The notes: a model not told the origin generated them from the letters alone. Shown: positions 34,147-44,584, counted from the first letter of the stretch. The stretch is DNA of 64,000 bases from Ktedonobacterales bacterium (GCA_027451525.1 DAIDJF010000003.1:1-64000), one strand, 5' to 3'. Translations and numbers: made by a program.

Positions 34147-34896
34147 TCAACGTGTGAGGATATCGGCGTCACCTTCCGTGATTGCAACGGTATGTTCGAA
34201 GTGCGCGGCGGGTGTGCCATCGACCGAGACGACCGTCCATTCATCGGCAAGGACCCGTGTCTCCTTCTTGCCCATAATCACCATTGGCTCAATCGCGATG
34301 ACCATGCCGGGCTTGAGTGTGTAGTTGGGATAGCCTGTCTCTACATAGTTCAAGACCTGAGGGTCTTCATGCATACTGCGCCCCACGCCGTGACCGCCAT
34401 AATGGCGCACCACGGAGAAGCCCGCAGCCTCCACAAACTGTTGCACGGTTCGCCCAATATCTTGTAAACGGTTTCCCGCGCGCGCAGCCGCGATTCCGCG
34501 ATAGAGGGCATCTTCTGTCACCTTCAAAAGGCGTTGCACATCTGGACTGGGGGTTCCCACTGGAACAGTGATCGCCGAGTCAGCATGCCAGCCATTGTAG
34601 TTCAAGGCAAGGTCGATAGAGACGATATCACCTTCTTGTAGCACACGCTTCCCTGGAATACCATGCACGACTTCTTCATTTACAGACGTACAGAGTGATG
34701 CAGGATAACCGTGATAGCCCAAAGCACTTGACTTCGCGCCATGCCGTTTGAGAGCCTCGGCTCCCAGCCGATCAAGCTCAGCCGTTGTGATGCCTGGTTG
34801 CACCGCCTGCCGCAACTCCGCAAGCATCTCGGAGACGATGCGTCCCGCAACCCGCATTTTTTCTCGCTCTTCCTTTGATTTGATAATAGGTGCCAT
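34147..34896 (-). CDS. map: Methionine aminopeptidase type I
   Basis: The 249-aa enzyme removes the initiator Met. Metal ligands are visible: Asp in IDLALNYNGWHADSAIT (two Asp), His in GHGVGRSMHEDP, Glu in IEPM and Glu in FEHTVAITE. The N-terminus has IIKSKEEREKMRVAGRIVSEML. Length is right for type Ia without an N-terminal extension. It follows adk, the usual order. Confidence 0.96.
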   Translation of the reverse strand: MAPIIKSKEEREKMRVAGRIVSEMLAELRQAVQPGITTAELDRLGAEALKRHGAKSSALGYHGYPASLCTSVNEEVVHGIPGKRVLQEGDIVSIDLALNYNGWHADSAITVPVGTPSPDVQRLLKVTEDALYRGIAAARAGNRLQDIGRTVQQFVEAAGFSVVRHYGGHGVGRSMHEDPQVLNYVETGYPNYTLKPGMVIAIEPMVIMGKKETRVLADEWTVVSVDGTPAAHFEHTVAITEGDADILTR

Positions 34897-34949
34897 GATG
34901 CTTCTCTATTTTTCTTTGTTGTTTCTCTACGGCCTACCGGCTCAACTTC

Positions 34950-35612
34950 TCAAGCAGTGGTGTCACGATGCTCTCTGATCTGGCGGACCAGAGCTTCATG
35001 GACCTGCTCGATGCCCTGATTGCCATTGATCTCTTCCAATTTATGCTGAGCCGCATAATAGTCGGTAAGACGCAAGGTTTCATTAAAAAAGATATCTAAA
35101 CGTTTTTGTACAGCCTCGCCCCGATCATCAGAGCGTTGATATAATTCACTTCCATCCAGGTCACAGATGCCCGCGACTTTGGGAGGGCGTGTATTGATAT
35201 TATAAACATGCTGGTTTGCGCGACAGATATACCGTCCAGAGAGTCGCTTGAGGAGTACCTCGCGCGGCACACTCAGGTAGACCGTCACGTCAATCTGGCG
35301 TCCAATATGTACCAGTTCGCTGTCCAGAGCCTCAGCTTGCGCAATTGTGCGCGGAAAGCCATCGAACAGCACTCCTGCTGCACAATCGGGTTGCTCAATC
35401 CGATCCAGGATCATGCGAACCGTGATATTGTCGGGCACAAGGTCGCCACGCTCAATATACGTTTTCGCTTGCATACCCAGGTCGTTCTGTGCATCGATTG
35501 CCTGGCGAAACAGATCCCCACTAGCAATGTGACGGATTCCGAGGGATTGTGCCAGCATCGCTGCCTGCGTTCCCTTGCCAGACCCCTGAGCGCCGATCAG
35601 GATAATATTCAC
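34950..35612 (-). CDS. adk: Adenylate kinase, long LID form
   Basis: The 220-aa enzyme interconverts ATP, ADP and AMP. Seen are IILIGAQGSGKGTQA, ASGDLFR, LFDGFPRTIAQA and a LID domain RYICRANQHVYN…VAGICDLDGSELYQRSDD. Zinc-binding LIDs have CxxC and CxxC/D pairs. Here the first pair lacks its second Cys (CRAN) and the last is CDLD, so zinc binding would be altered. Confidence 0.95.
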   Translation of the reverse strand: MNIILIGAQGSGKGTQAAMLAQSLGIRHIASGDLFRQAIDAQNDLGMQAKTYIERGDLVPDNITVRMILDRIEQPDCAAGVLFDGFPRTIAQAEALDSELVHIGRQIDVTVYLSVPREVLLKRLSGRYICRANQHVYNINTRPPKVAGICDLDGSELYQRSDDRGEAVQKRLDIFFNETLRLTDYYAAQHKLEEINGNQGIEQVHEALVRQIREHRDTTA

Positions 35613-35736
35613 GTTGTTCCTCCGATGGAAGTGGGTGGAAGCGCGTCATTGCGCACGCACGCTTCAGGGCAAATATCTATAACCTTGTCCGCCCAGAATA
35701 AACACGCTCCCAAGACGCTTACGAATAGCGCGAGAC

Positions 35737-35764
35737 GGCCTGGAAGAACAGACCGTTCCAGGCC
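35737..35764 (-). terminator. Hairpin between secY and adk
   Basis: GGCCTGGAA (35737-35745) pairs with TTCCAGGCC (35756-35764). No T run follows on the minus strand, so it may be an attenuator or processing site in the 173-base gap. Confidence 0.4.
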
Positions 35765-35785
35765 ATCTGCCATCGCAGACTTATC

Positions 35786-37123
35786 CTATGACAGGAAGCC
35801 CGAATAGTTGCGCATCACCATTTGCGCTTCTAGCTGCCTGACAGTATCTAGCACGACGCCGACCACAATCAACAGTGCAGCACTGCTGAGCAGCTGGTTT
35901 GCGCCAATACGAGCAACGAAAGGCAAGATTGCCACGATGCCCAGGAAGAGTGCGCCACCGAGCGTGATGCGATTAAGGATACTCTGCAAGTAGCGACTGG
36001 TTGGCTCGCCAGGACGATAACCAGGGATAAACGCGCCTTGTTTCTGCAAAGACTCTGGGATATTCTGCTGTTGCCACATGACATACGCATAGAAGTATGT
36101 AAACGCAACCACAAGCAAGAAGAAGATGGCCCAGTACCACCAGAGATTCGTATTCACTACATAGGTTCCCACCCAGACAGCCGCATTCTTCAGCCACGCT
36201 GTGTTACTCGTTGCCAGATATTGGGCGAGCACAGCGGGGAAAATCAACATCGACTGTGCAAAGATGAGTGGGATCATGCCCGCGCTATTGACCTGCATCG
36301 GAATGTAGGTTGTTTGGGCCGAACCAACAAGCATACCACGTCCGACCATGCGTTTCGTTGGATACTGCACAGGAACACGTCGCTGCCCCTGATAGATATA
36401 CACGATGCCGCCAATAGTCAGTAGACCGATGATGAGGAAGACAGCGATGCTTACGATACCGCTGCCGCCGCCGCCACTAGTTGTACTCGCGGTATACCCT
36501 TGCTGAACTAACTGAGGAAGACGGGCTACAATACCAGCAAAAATGATTAAGGAGATACCGTTACCTATACCATTTTCAGTGATGAGTTCACCAATCCAAA
36601 CCAGAATCATTGTCCCCGTTGTTAGAGCAATAAGAATAGAGAAAGTTCCCAAAGCATATTGTGGATCAACAAGGCTAAAATTCTGGAGCACGCCCTCTTT
36701 CTGGAAAATGGCGCACTGACCCAGTGCTTGCAGAAACGCCAGCGGCACAGCGATGATGCGCGTGATCTGGCTGAAACGCAGCCGTCCAGCCTCACCTTCC
36801 TGGGCCAAATTTTGCAGGGCAGGAATGATAGGCTGTAAGAGCTGCATCACGATGGTAGCAGTGATGTAGGGATAGACTCCCAGCGCGACAATCGAGAACA
36901 GTTGAAGAGAGCCACCAGAGAAAACATCAAGTAAGCCAAGCAACTGCCCAAGATTTTGGTTACTGTTATTGGTAAAGAGCGCACGCAACGCCGCTGTCTC
37001 AGTCGCATTGAGAGGGACAGGGATATGCGCGAGGATGCGGAAAATCAGTAACATCCCCAAAGTAAACAGGATTTTGTTGCGTAGATCAGGAACAGTCCAG
37101 ATACTTCGCAGACGTTCCCACAT
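35786..37123 (-). CDS. secY: Preprotein translocase subunit SecY
   Basis: ATG 37123 follows AAGGAGG; the frame runs upstream without support. The 445-aa protein has ten predicted membrane helices. Family motifs include FTLGMLLIFRILAHIPVP (helix 1), FSGGSLQLFSIVALGVYPYITATI (plug region), ENGIGNGISLIIFAGI, GRRVPVQY-like QGQRRVPVQY, MIPLIFAQSML and FIPGYRPGEPTSRYL. It forms the core of the Sec channel. Confidence 0.97.
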   Translation of the reverse strand: MWERLRSIWTVPDLRNKILFTLGMLLIFRILAHIPVPLNATETAALRALFTNNSNQNLGQLLGLLDVFSGGSLQLFSIVALGVYPYITATIVMQLLQPIIPALQNLAQEGEAGRLRFSQITRIIAVPLAFLQALGQCAIFQKEGVLQNFSLVDPQYALGTFSILIALTTGTMILVWIGELITENGIGNGISLIIFAGIVARLPQLVQQGYTASTTSGGGGSGIVSIAVFLIIGLLTIGGIVYIYQGQRRVPVQYPTKRMVGRGMLVGSAQTTYIPMQVNSAGMIPLIFAQSMLIFPAVLAQYLATSNTAWLKNAAVWVGTYVVNTNLWWYWAIFFLLVVAFTYFYAYVMWQQQNIPESLQKQGAFIPGYRPGEPTSRYLQSILNRITLGGALFLGIVAILPFVARIGANQLLSSAALLIVVGVVLDTVRQLEAQMVMRNYSGFLS

Positions 37124-37226
37124 GGGAGCCTCCTTCAGACAGGCGACAAGCATAGAGCCGTCGTGTACGGAAAATCAACAACATTCATATACTACAGTAT
37201 ACGAACAAGATGCCAGGGTGTTAACC

Positions 37227-37769
37227 CTAGGCATCCTGTTGGGGTGCTGCTGTTGTTGTTGTCGCCTTTTCACCGTCCTTACGCCGCTTGGTCTGCTCGT
37301 AGGTTTTGGTGGGAATGATCTCTATAGTGCCGCCCGCAGCCTCGATTTTAGCGCGTGCGCTTGCCGAGAACTTATGTGCGAACACGGTAAGAGGGTGATC
37401 AATCTCGCCATCACCTAGTACTTTTATCAGACCTTGCGCCTCGGCAGGGGTCATCAACTCCGCCTTTGCGAGGTCTTCGGGGCGAACCTGCGCACCTGCA
37501 TCGAACGTCTCAAGATCAACAACATTGATGATCGTATAGTTATCGCGGAAGGCAGTATTGCTATTGCCGAGACCACGTACGAAAGGCAATCGCTTGGAGA
37601 GGCGTGTCTGACCACCGTTAAATGCGCGATGGACCTTGCCTCCGGTGCGTGCCTTCTGACCCTTGGTACCACGTCCAGCGGTTTTACCACGCCCAGAACC
37701 ATGCCCACGTCCAATACGTCTTTCCGATTGATGTGAGCCGGGAGCGGGTCGTAAATCAGAGAGTTTCAC
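37227..37769 (-). CDS. rplO: 50S ribosomal protein L15
   Basis: The start is GTG 37769, seven bases after GGAGGAG; the protein then begins [20 protein letters not shown] as L15 does. It overlaps the end of rpmD by 14 bases. [20 protein letters not shown] and the [11 protein letters not shown] motif are present. The 180-aa length exceeds the usual 145-150 through a Lys/Thr/Ala/Gln tail. Confidence 0.95.
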   Translation of the reverse strand: MKLSDLRPAPGSHQSERRIGRGHGSGRGKTAGRGTKGQKARTGGKVHRAFNGGQTRLSKRLPFVRGLGNSNTAFRDNYTIINVVDLETFDAGAQVRPEDLAKAELMTPAEAQGLIKVLGDGEIDHPLTVFAHKFSASARAKIEAAGGTIEIIPTKTYEQTKRRKDGEKATTTTAAPQQDA

Positions 37770-37950
37770 TGATCGTCTCCTCCACCTGCACCAGATGGTA
37801 TACTTTACGAACCATGCCGCGAATGACGGGCTGGTCGTCATGCTCAACGGTCTGCTGAAGTTTGCGCAACCCCAGCGCGCGGATGGTGGCTTTCTGATCT
37901 TTGGGGAAGCCAATCGCGCTTTTCACCCATTTAATACGCAGTTTTGCCAT
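37756..37950 (-). CDS. rpmD: 50S ribosomal protein L30
   Basis: The 64-aa protein has the L30 pattern [50 protein letters not shown]. It starts nine bases after rpsE. Confidence 0.95.
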   Translation of the reverse strand: MAKLRIKWVKSAIGFPKDQKATIRALGLRKLQQTVEHDDQPVIRGMVRKVYHLVQVEETISETL

Positions 37951-37959
37951 GTTCTTCTC

Positions 37960-38709
37960 CTATCGACGTCGGTCGCCACGGTCGCCGCCGCCACCGCGTC
38001 GGTCGCCACGATCACCGCCGCCACCACGGTCGCCACGGTCGCCGCCACCGCGTCGGTCACGATCACCGCCACCGCGTCGGTCGCCACGGTCGCCGCCACG
38101 TCGTCCACTGGAACGGCTCTCACGGGCCTCTTCCTCACGGGCCGCACGCGCTGCCGCCGCATGTTCTGCCGCAGTAGCCGCAGCCAGCGCAAGACGCTCT
38201 GCCTGACGTTTGCCAACCAGCTCAACAACAGTCTTGCCACGCCGAACGGCTTCCGCTTCAGGAGAGCGCAATTCGCGCAGAGCATTTACGCATGCTTGAA
38301 CTGTATTGGCTTTGTTCGTGCTACCTAATGTCTTTGTCAGGATATCGCGTACGCCAGCAGCCTCTAGCACTGCACGCACTGCGCCACCCGCGATGACCCC
38401 TGTACCAGGGGCGGCAGGTTTCAGCAATACCTCTGACGCCTCAAAATTCGTCTTGACCATATAAGGAATGGTTGTTCCCGACAAGGGAACCTGAATCAGG
38501 TGTTTCTTGGCATCCTCAACACCCTTGCGGATTGCCTCAGTGTATTCGCTCGCCTTGCCGAAGCCGAAGCCGACATAGCCGTTGCGATCACCAACTACCA
38601 CAAGAGCGCGAATGCTGAATCGACGACCGCCTTTGACCACTTTCGAGACACGGCTCACCTCAACGACAGTCTCTTCCAGATTCAGTTTTGACGCATCTAT
38701 TCTTGCCAT
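37960..38709 (-). CDS. rpsE: 30S ribosomal protein S5 with Arg/Gly/Asp-rich tail
   Basis: ATG 38709 follows AAGGAG. Residues 1-175 are normal S5: [60 protein letters not shown]5 is usually 160-170 aa; here it has 249. The extra part is an Ala-rich helix (about 176-195) followed by residues 201-249 made almost only of Arg, Gly and Asp (repeats of GGDRGDRR and GGGDRDRR). The tail resembles RNA-binding RGG boxes and would lie near the mRNA entry channel. Confidence 0.96.
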   Translation of the reverse strand: MARIDASKLNLEETVVEVSRVSKVVKGGRRFSIRALVVVGDRNGYVGFGFGKASEYTEAIRKGVEDAKKHLIQVPLSGTTIPYMVKTNFEASEVLLKPAAPGTGVIAGGAVRAVLEAAGVRDILTKTLGSTNKANTVQACVNALRELRSPEAEAVRRGKTVVELVGKRQAERLALAAATAAEHAAAARAAREEEARESRSSGRRGGDRGDRRGGGDRDRRGGGDRGDRGGGGDRGDRRGGGGDRGDRRR

Positions 38710-38799
38710 AATGCTCCTTCGTCCTCTGCATATACGTGTGAGCCGTTCAAGACGTAGCTCAGCACGTATACGCATGTCGGATCGCTTATCGACTTGCGG

Positions 38800-39417
38800 T
38801 TAAAACTTCAGACCGCCTTCACGCGCCCCTTCAGCAAGGGCGGCGATACGTCCATGATAGGCATAGCCACCACGATCAAACACGACGCTGTCCACACCTT
38901 TTTCCTGTGCGCGTTGAGCGACGAGTTTGCCGACTTCACGAGCCATTGCGACTTTGCGGTTATTGGCGATGGCGGCAAGGGCCTCGAGAGGGGTCTTGCG
39001 CTCGCCTTTCTGCGCGCTTGGCAGCACTGTCTTGCTCTGCGTGCCGGGCTTGCCTTTTGTTGCCTGGGAGCCACCTTTAGAAGGCTGCGCGGCACCCTTG
39101 GCGGGTTTCTCAGCCTTCGCGCCTTTGCCTCTGGCGGGAGCGACTTCAGCAGCAACCTCGACTCGCTCTTCCACCACGGCCGACTTCTCTTGTTGAACAG
39201 AAGCGGTGGTAGCAGGCTTAAAGTCTTTCAGGCTCTCATCCAGCGAGGATGCCGCGACCAATGTCTGTCCAGTCGTATCATCGATAATCTGCGCATAGAT
39301 ATGATGACCGCTGCGGAAGACATTCAGTCGGGGGCGCGCCGATGAGCCTACCAGGCGGTTGCGCATGCGCATATGGCGTTTGAGACGCGCCTGATTGGAA
39401 TTAAATTTTCTGCTCAT
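38800..39417 (-). CDS. rplR: 50S ribosomal protein L18 with large central insertion
   Basis: The 205-aa protein begins and ends as normal L18 ([77 protein letters not shown]). About 85 residues rich in Ala, Lys, Gly, Ser and Gln are inserted after about residue 65 (around [20 protein letters not shown]). L18 is usually near 120 aa and binds 5S rRNA. Confidence 0.93.
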   Translation of the reverse strand: MSRKFNSNQARLKRHMRMRNRLVGSSARPRLNVFRSGHHIYAQIIDDTTGQTLVAASSLDESLKDFKPATTASVQQEKSAVVEERVEVAAEVAPARGKGAKAEKPAKGAAQPSKGGSQATKGKPGTQSKTVLPSAQKGERKTPLEALAAIANNRKVAMAREVGKLVAQRAQEKGVDSVVFDRGGYAYHGRIAALAEGAREGGLKF

Positions 39418-39430
39418 AGCTCAACCTGCT

Positions 39431-40006
39431 TTATTTCTTCTTACCGCCGACTTTACCAGCTTTACCAGCTTTACGACGGATAGCCTCGCCCGCGTAGCGA
39501 ATGCCCTTGCCTTTATACGGCTCAGGTTTACGGATACGGCGGATTTGCGCGGCGATTTCACCTACCATTTGTTTGTCAATTCCGCTGACACTGATCTTCG
39601 TCGCTTTTGTTGCGGGGTCTACACCTTCAACATTGAGCGTGATGCCATCAGGAGCCTGCACTTCAACAGGATGGGAGTAGCCAACAACGATCACCAGATT
39701 ACTGCCCACCTTTGCGGCGCGGTAGCCGACGCCATGGATTTCCAGTTGCTTGGTGTAACCATTTGTCACGCCCACCACCATATTATTAATGAGCGTGCGA
39801 TAAAGTCCGTGCTTTGCCTTATGCTCCTTACTTTCCGAAGGGCGTGCGACGGCAATCGAACCATTTTCAAGCGTGAGGCTAAGGGCGGGATCAACCTGAC
39901 AAGAAAGTTGCCCCTTTGGTCCCTTGACCGTCACGAGATTGTCTTCGGTCCAACTCACCTGCACCTTTGGCGGCACGACAATAGGAGCGCGTCCAATACG
40001 AGACAT
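39431..40006 (-). CDS. rplF: 50S ribosomal protein L6
   Basis: ATG 40006 follows AGGAGG. The 191-aa protein has [60 protein letters not shown] and the C-terminal [13 protein letters not shown] signature, then a Lys/Gly tail. Confidence 0.97.
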   Translation of the reverse strand: MSRIGRAPIVVPPKVQVSWTEDNLVTVKGPKGQLSCQVDPALSLTLENGSIAVARPSESKEHKAKHGLYRTLINNMVVGVTNGYTKQLEIHGVGYRAAKVGSNLVIVVGYSHPVEVQAPDGITLNVEGVDPATKATKISVSGIDKQMVGEIAAQIRRIRKPEPYKGKGIRYAGEAIRRKAGKAGKVGGKKK

Positions 40007-40020
40007 TCGATACCTCCTAG

Positions 40021-40416
40021 CTACCAAACGTAGCAGATGACCTCGCCACCAAGGCCTTCGCGATAGGCATGGCTGCCCGTCATCAAACCCTTTGGTGTCG
40101 AGACAATGGTGATACCCAGGCCGCCACGCACACGTGGAATAGATACCCGCTTGGAATAGACGCGCAAGCCTGGTTTGCTCACGCGCTTCAAGTTGGTCAA
40201 CACTGGCTTTTTGTCAACATAGCGCAGTGTGAGGCGCAACGTCCCCTGGGGATTATCTTTCAGGATTTCGATATCCTTGATATAGCCTTCTTCTTTGAGT
40301 ACACGGGCGATAGCCAGCTTCATTTTCGAGGCTGGGATCAACACGCGCGTGTGCCGTGCTGTAACCGCATTGCGAATGCGCGTAAGCATATCCGCAATCG
40401 GATCAGTCATATTCAT
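40021..40416 (-). CDS. rpsH: 30S ribosomal protein S8
   Basis: ATG 40416 follows GGAGG by seven bases; the second Met two codons on is an alternative. The 131-aa protein has [37 protein letters not shown] and the ending [33 protein letters not shown]. Normal length. Confidence 0.97.
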   Translation of the reverse strand: MNMTDPIADMLTRIRNAVTARHTRVLIPASKMKLAIARVLKEEGYIKDIEILKDNPQGTLRLTLRYVDKKPVLTNLKRVSKPGLRVYSKRVSIPRVRGGLGITIVSTPKGLMTGSHAYREGLGGEVICYVW

Positions 40417-40543
40417 GGAATGTCCTCCATCAACACGAAAGCGCAAAAATGCAGGTCTTGAAACGCACCTCAGCGTGTGCGTTGTTCTGGTAAGCGTTCA
40501 ACGCAGCATCTTTGTTCATTCGCCCATTTCTTTTCGCGTCTGT

Positions 40544-40729
40544 TTACCAGCTCGACTTTGTTACGCCAGGCAATTCACCACGCAGCGCACGTTCGCGGAA
40601 GCAGATGCGACACAAGCCAAACTTGCGGATATAAGCTCGCGGTCGCCCACAGATATTGCAGCGGTTATGATGCCGGACCTTAAACGTGGGCTTGCGCTGC
40701 GATTTTACAATCATGGAGATTTTTGCCAT
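40544..40729 (-). CDS. rpsN: 30S ribosomal protein S14 type Z
   Basis: The 61-aa protein is the short zinc form: [28 protein letters not shown] supplies the four Cys in two CxxC pairs (written here across two stretches). It ends [13 protein letters not shown]. It is separated from rpsH by 127 bases, where nothing else is seen. Confidence 0.97.
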   Translation of the reverse strand: MAKISMIVKSQRKPTFKVRHHNRCNICGRPRAYIRKFGLCRICFRERALRGELPGVTKSSW

Positions 40730-40743
40730 TACGCCCTCCAGCG

Positions 40744-41286
40744 TTACTTCTTAAAGGGCATGCCCATTAATCTGAGCAATCTTCGCCCCTCTTCATCAGT
40801 TCGAGCCGTTGTGACGACACTCACTTCCATGCCGCGCACCTTATCGACTTTATCATAGTCAATTTCGGGAAAGACCAGCTGCTCGCGCAACCCCAGGGTA
40901 TAGTTGCCACGTCCATCAAAGGCTTCCGGGGAAATGCCCTGGAAGTCACGCAGACGTGGAAGTGCAACATTGATGAGCTTATCAAGAAAATGGTACATGC
41001 GATCACCGCGCAATGTCACCATGCAGCCAATCTGCATGTTTTCGCGCAGTTTGAATGCCGCAACCGAGCGTTTAGCACGAGTGATAACCGGGCGTTGGCC
41101 TGTTATCGTCGCCAGATCGGCAACTGCCGCATCCATCGCTTTCGGGTTCTGGATGACCTCACCCATTCCGATATTGATTACAACCTTCTCAATGTGTGGG
41201 ACCTGCATCGGGTTTCCGTAGTTGAACTCCTGTTGCAGGGCTGGCACAATCTCTTGAAGGTATTTCGCTTTCAAGCGTGATGCCAT
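40744..41286 (-). CDS. rplE: 50S ribosomal protein L5
   Basis: ATG 41286 follows AAGGAG by seven bases. The 180-aa protein has [59 protein letters not shown] and [17 protein letters not shown]. It binds 5S rRNA and touches the P-site tRNA. Confidence 0.97.
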   Translation of the reverse strand: MASRLKAKYLQEIVPALQQEFNYGNPMQVPHIEKVVINIGMGEVIQNPKAMDAAVADLATITGQRPVITRAKRSVAAFKLRENMQIGCMVTLRGDRMYHFLDKLINVALPRLRDFQGISPEAFDGRGNYTLGLREQLVFPEIDYDKVDKVRGMEVSVVTTARTDEEGRRLLRLMGMPFKK

Positions 41287-41290
41287 TTCA

Positions 41291-41677
41291 CTACTCCTTC
41301 GCCCGATCAGCAATGACCTTCTGGCATTTCTTGCACACGCGCACGACGCGCACCTTCTTATCCTCGCCCATTGGACGACGATCATGGGCAATGCGGGTTG
41401 GCTCGCCACACTCAGAGCATTTCAACATCACGTTGGACACGTGGATCGGCATCGCCTTTTCGATGATGCCGCCCTGACGTGTCTGCCCTTGTGGACGAAT
41501 ATGTTTCTTTACGACATTCAGGCCTTCAACAATTACTTTGTTGACCTGTGGCAAAGCCCGCGAAACCGTTCCTTCTTTTCCTCTGTCCTTGCCTGTGATA
41601 ATAAGAACGGTGTCACCCTTCTTAATATTCATTTTGGCAAGGTGAAGAGGCTTCTTCTCTTGTTGTTTCGTTGCCAT
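41291..41677 (-). CDS. rplX: 50S ribosomal protein L24, with zinc-type C-terminus
   Basis: ATG 41677 follows TGAGGA; a TTG at 41689 is possible. The KOW domain begins [21 protein letters not shown] after a 19-residue Lys-rich extension. [15 protein letters not shown] and [17 protein letters not shown] follow. The end has [12 protein letters not shown] and CKKCQ, a four-Cys set that could bind zinc. Length 128 aa. Confidence 0.95.
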   Translation of the reverse strand: MATKQQEKKPLHLAKMNIKKGDTVLIITGKDRGKEGTVSRALPQVNKVIVEGLNVVKKHIRPQGQTRQGGIIEKAMPIHVSNVMLKCSECGEPTRIAHDRRPMGEDKKVRVVRVCKKCQKVIADRAKE

Positions 41678-41698
41678 CTTTTTCCTCAAACGCTCTAC

Positions 41699-42067
41699 TT
41701 AGAGCACTTCCGGCGCAAGCGAGACAATTTTCATAAAATTGCGCTCACGCAACTCGCGGGCGACAGGGCCAAAGATACGTGTGCCACGCGGATTGTTACC
41801 AGCCGCGATAATCACCGCCGCGTTCTCGTCAAAGCGAATGTGCGAACCATCGGGACGGACGTATTCTTTTGCAACACGCACGACCACCGCGTTCACTACC
41901 TCGCCCTTCTTGACTTGCCCATTAGGGGCCGCTTGCTTGACGGATGCCTTGATGATATCGCCAACCTCCGCGTAACGTTTCGCGGAGCGGCTCATCACAC
42001 GAATGCACATAATCTCTTTAGCACCAGTGTTGTCAGCGACTTTCAGGCGTGTCTGTGGTTGAATCAT
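41699..42067 (-). CDS. rplN: 50S ribosomal protein L14
   Basis: The 122-aa protein starts [20 protein letters not shown] and has [32 protein letters not shown] and [20 protein letters not shown]. Normal length. It sits 11 bases after rpsQ. Confidence 0.98.
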   Translation of the reverse strand: MIQPQTRLKVADNTGAKEIMCIRVMSRSAKRYAEVGDIIKASVKQAAPNGQVKKGEVVNAVVVRVAKEYVRPDGSHIRFDENAAVIIAAGNNPRGTRIFGPVARELRERNFMKIVSLAPEVL

Positions 42068-42078
42068 GATGCCTCTCC

Positions 42079-42456
42079 TTATTCTGCCTCAGAGTCGAGG
42101 TTGGGATCAGCCTCGGCTAGAACTTGTTCAACCGGCACGATACCACTGCCACGCTTGATAATCTCGATCAATTGCCAACGTTTCGTTTTACTCACCGGGC
42201 GACTCTCTTCGATGCGCACAAGATCGCCAATCTGACATTTATTGTTCTCATCATGCGCATGGAAATGCTTCGTCTGTTTATATGATCGTTTGTACAAACG
42301 GTGCTTCTTCAAAGATTCAACAGCGACGACGATCGTTTTTTGCATTTTATTGCTGACCACCACGCCCACTTTTTGGACACGGCGGCTCTTGACGACGGTC
42401 GCGCCTGTTGAAGCGGTAGAAGTGGAAGACGCGCCCTGCATAGCATTTTGTGTCAT
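42079..42456 (-). CDS. rpsQ: 30S ribosomal protein S17, extended
   Basis: The core [23 protein letters not shown], then [31 protein letters not shown], is S17. The 125-aa length exceeds the usual 85-95: there is a Ser/Thr-rich N-terminal extension of about 25 residues and an acidic C-terminal tail. The ATG overlaps the rpmC stop by four bases. Confidence 0.95.
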   Translation of the reverse strand: MTQNAMQGASSTSTASTGATVVKSRRVQKVGVVVSNKMQKTIVVAVESLKKHRLYKRSYKQTKHFHAHDENNKCQIGDLVRIEESRPVSKTKRWQLIEIIKRGSGIVPVEQVLAEADPNLDSEAE

Positions 42457-42662
42457 TCTTCATTCTCCAACTGTGTGAGACGATGCAGAACCCGCGCAAT
42501 ATCCTTGCGCGTTCTGGCAAAAATGCGGCTATCTTTCACTTCACCGCGCTGCAGTTGCAAGCGAAGGTTAAACAGGTCGAGGCGCAATTTGCGTAGCTCT
42601 TTCTGAGCTTCCATCTCGGTCAACTCGGCGATCTGTTTTCTGCGCTCATTAAGCTTCGGCAC
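42453..42662 (-). CDS. rpmC: 50S ribosomal protein L29
   Basis: The start is GTG 42662, six bases after GGGGAGG, inside the end of rplP (14-base overlap). The 69-aa protein has [39 protein letters not shown] and [16 protein letters not shown]29 lies near the exit tunnel. Confidence 0.94.
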   Translation of the reverse strand: MPKLNERRKQIAELTEMEAQKELRKLRLDLFNLRLQLQRGEVKDSRIFARTRKDIARVLHRLTQLENEE

Positions 42663-43080
42663 TTTCGGCCTCCCCTCGTTTGATGAAGCGCGTCTGCACA
42701 GGCAGTTTATGACCAGCCAGACGAACAGCTTCCTTCGCAATTTCTTCGCTTACGCCACCAATTTCAAAAATGATACGACCGGGTTTCACAACGACAACCC
42801 AGTGATCGACAGCACCTTTACCACTACCCATACGGGTCTCGGCAGGTTTGGCGGTGATAGGTTTGTCAGGGAAAACGCGGATCCATACCTTGCCACCACG
42901 CTTCATGAAGCGGGTAAGCGCGATACGGGCAGCTTCGATCTGACGAGCCTCCATCCAGCAAGGCTCCATTGCCTGCAACCCAAACTCACCAAAGGCGAGC
43001 GTGTTGCCGCGTGTTGCCTCACCTCTCATGCGCCCACGATGCTGTCGGCGATACTTTGTACGTGACGGTGCCAGTAACAT
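42649..43080 (-). CDS. rplP: 50S ribosomal protein L16
   Basis: The 143-aa protein starts [20 protein letters not shown] and has [59 protein letters not shown]. Normal length. It contacts the A- and P-site tRNA region. Confidence 0.98.
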   Translation of the reverse strand: MLLAPSRTKYRRQHRGRMRGEATRGNTLAFGEFGLQAMEPCWMEARQIEAARIALTRFMKRGGKVWIRVFPDKPITAKPAETRMGSGKGAVDHWVVVVKPGRIIFEIGGVSEEIAKEAVRLAGHKLPVQTRFIKRGEAESAEA

Positions 43081-43109
43081 TGGCTTGCTTCTCCTCTATT
43101 CGCTTGCGG

Positions 43110-44144
43110 CTATTCAGCCTGCGGTGGCGTTCCAGCATCCGAAGACGGAGCAGCTGGTGGTGTAGGTGGTGTTGACTGGCTAGGGGCCTGTTCTGCACGC
43201 GGTGGCCGCTCGCCTTGGGGGCGTGGACCGCGCTCGCCTTGTGGCCTCTCACCTTGTGGACGCGGTGGTCTCTCGCCTTGGGGGCGTGGACCACGGTCTC
43301 CACCCTGTGGACGCGGACCGCGCTCGCCTTGTGGGCGTGGGCCGCGCTCGCCACGATCACCTCTCTCACCTCGGTCGCTACGCTCGCCACGATCTCCGCG
43401 ATTAAAACGCTCGCCTTGAGGACGTGGACCGCGATCACGACGATCTCCGCCGTCGCGTGGGGCAAACGATGGCTGAGCTACAGCCTCCGCATGCTCACCT
43501 GGCTCACGGCGTTTGCTCGGTAGAATATCACCGCGATAAATCCAGACTTTGATACCAATAACGCCAAAGGTTGTGCGTGCTTCCGCCAGACCATAATCAA
43601 TATCGGCGCGGAGCGTTTGCAGAGGCACTTTGCCTTCAACTTCTTTCTCGGTACGAGCAATTTCTGCTCCACCAAGACGCCCGCCACAAATGACTTTGAT
43701 ACCCTTCGCGTTAGCGCGCATCGACTTCTGAACAGCCTGTTTCATTGCGCGTCGGAATGATACACGTTTCTCTAACTGTTCCGCAATACTGCGGGCAACC
43801 AGATAGGCATCCAACTCAGGTTGGCGAATCTCGCTGATCTCCAGGCGTACACGCTTGCGCGTCTGTGCCTCAAGAGTTGCCTTCAGTCGCTCAACTTTCT
43901 CACCGCTCTTGCCAATTACGATACCGGGCTTGGCGGTGTGAATCTTTATGAGCACCTGGTTGGCGGCAGCACGCTCAATCTCAATATGAGAGACGGCGGC
44001 ATTCGCCAATTCTTTGTTGATCGTTTCGCGAATTTTGCGATCTTCGCTGTATATATCCTTGTATTCACGCTCGGCATACCAGCGTGATTGCCATCCCTTT
44101 ACGACGCCGAGCCTGAAGCCAATGGGATTCACTTTATGTCCCAA
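43110..44144 (-). CDS. rpsC: 30S ribosomal protein S3 with long RG/PQG-repeat tail
   Basis: Residues 1-212 are normal S3: [23 protein letters not shown] (start), KH motif [19 protein letters not shown], and [17 protein letters not shown]3 is usually 210-235 aa; here 344. Residues about 215-315 are low-complexity with repeated RGPRPQGER and RGDRGE units, and the last 30 residues are Pro/Ser/Thr-rich. S3 forms the mRNA entry helicase site with S4 and S5, and S5 in this genome has a similar tail. Confidence 0.96.
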   Translation of the reverse strand: MGHKVNPIGFRLGVVKGWQSRWYAEREYKDIYSEDRKIRETINKELANAAVSHIEIERAAANQVLIKIHTAKPGIVIGKSGEKVERLKATLEAQTRKRVRLEISEIRQPELDAYLVARSIAEQLEKRVSFRRAMKQAVQKSMRANAKGIKVICGGRLGGAEIARTEKEVEGKVPLQTLRADIDYGLAEARTTFGVIGIKVWIYRGDILPSKRREPGEHAEAVAQPSFAPRDGGDRRDRGPRPQGERFNRGDRGERSDRGERGDRGERGPRPQGERGPRPQGGDRGPRPQGERPPRPQGERPQGERGPRPQGERPPRAEQAPSQSTPPTPPAAPSSDAGTPPQAE

Positions 44145-44160
44145 AAGTGTTCTCCTTCAT

Positions 44161-44511
44161 CTAATGCCTTTTGTCGGCGGGATCATCCGAGACAATCACC
44201 GTAACATGGCAAAAACGACGCTGGATCGTAGCCACTCGACCATGCGAGCGTGGTTTGACACGCTTAATCCGAAACGAGTCATCCGCCACGATATTGAGAA
44301 TATAGAGCTTATCTGGATCGAGATTATAGTTATTCTCCGCATTTGCCGCCGCCGACGCCACCACATCACTGACAGGTCGCGCACCTGCGTTGGGCAAGAA
44401 CTGAAGAATAGCCAGAGCCTCATTTACCCGAAGCCCTTTCACCGCGTTCGTTACCAGACGCATTTTGCGCGGCGGAATGCCAATATTCTTTGCAATAGCC
44501 CTGACTTGCAT
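44161..44511 (-). CDS. rplV: 50S ribosomal protein L22
   Basis: The 116-aa protein has VRAIAKNIGIPPRKMRLV, LAILQFLPNAGARPVSDVVASAAANAENN and the tail IKRVKPRSHGRVATIQRRFCHVTVIV. Its loop lines the exit tunnel. ATG 44511 follows GAGG. Confidence 0.97.
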   Translation of the reverse strand: MQVRAIAKNIGIPPRKMRLVTNAVKGLRVNEALAILQFLPNAGARPVSDVVASAAANAENNYNLDPDKLYILNIVADDSFRIKRVKPRSHGRVATIQRRFCHVTVIVSDDPADKRH

Positions 44512-44528
44512 CTCATACCTCTATAGGT

Positions 44529-44548
44529 GGGCGTGATACATCACGCCC
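44529..44548. repeat. Palindromic repeat GGGCGTGAT-N2-ATCACGCCC, copy 3
   Basis: It has the same nine-bp arms as the copy at 27910, in the 73-base gap between rpsS and rplV. On the minus strand it is preceded by TGTAGG, like copy 1. Confidence 0.65.
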
Positions 44549-44584
44549 CTACAATCTTCAACCTCTGTTTATGCAGATCCGATA

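Noticed and set aside
37901-38206. Arg/Ser/Pro-rich ORF and short tandem repeats that look like a repeat array
   Set aside because: It is the antisense of the S5 Arg/Gly/Asp tail. Repeats are codon-level and irregular, so not CRISPR.
43200-43400. Tandem-repeat block that could be mistaken for a CRISPR or minisatellite
   Set aside because: It encodes the RGPRPQGER repeats of the S3 tail in frame with a conserved S3 core.
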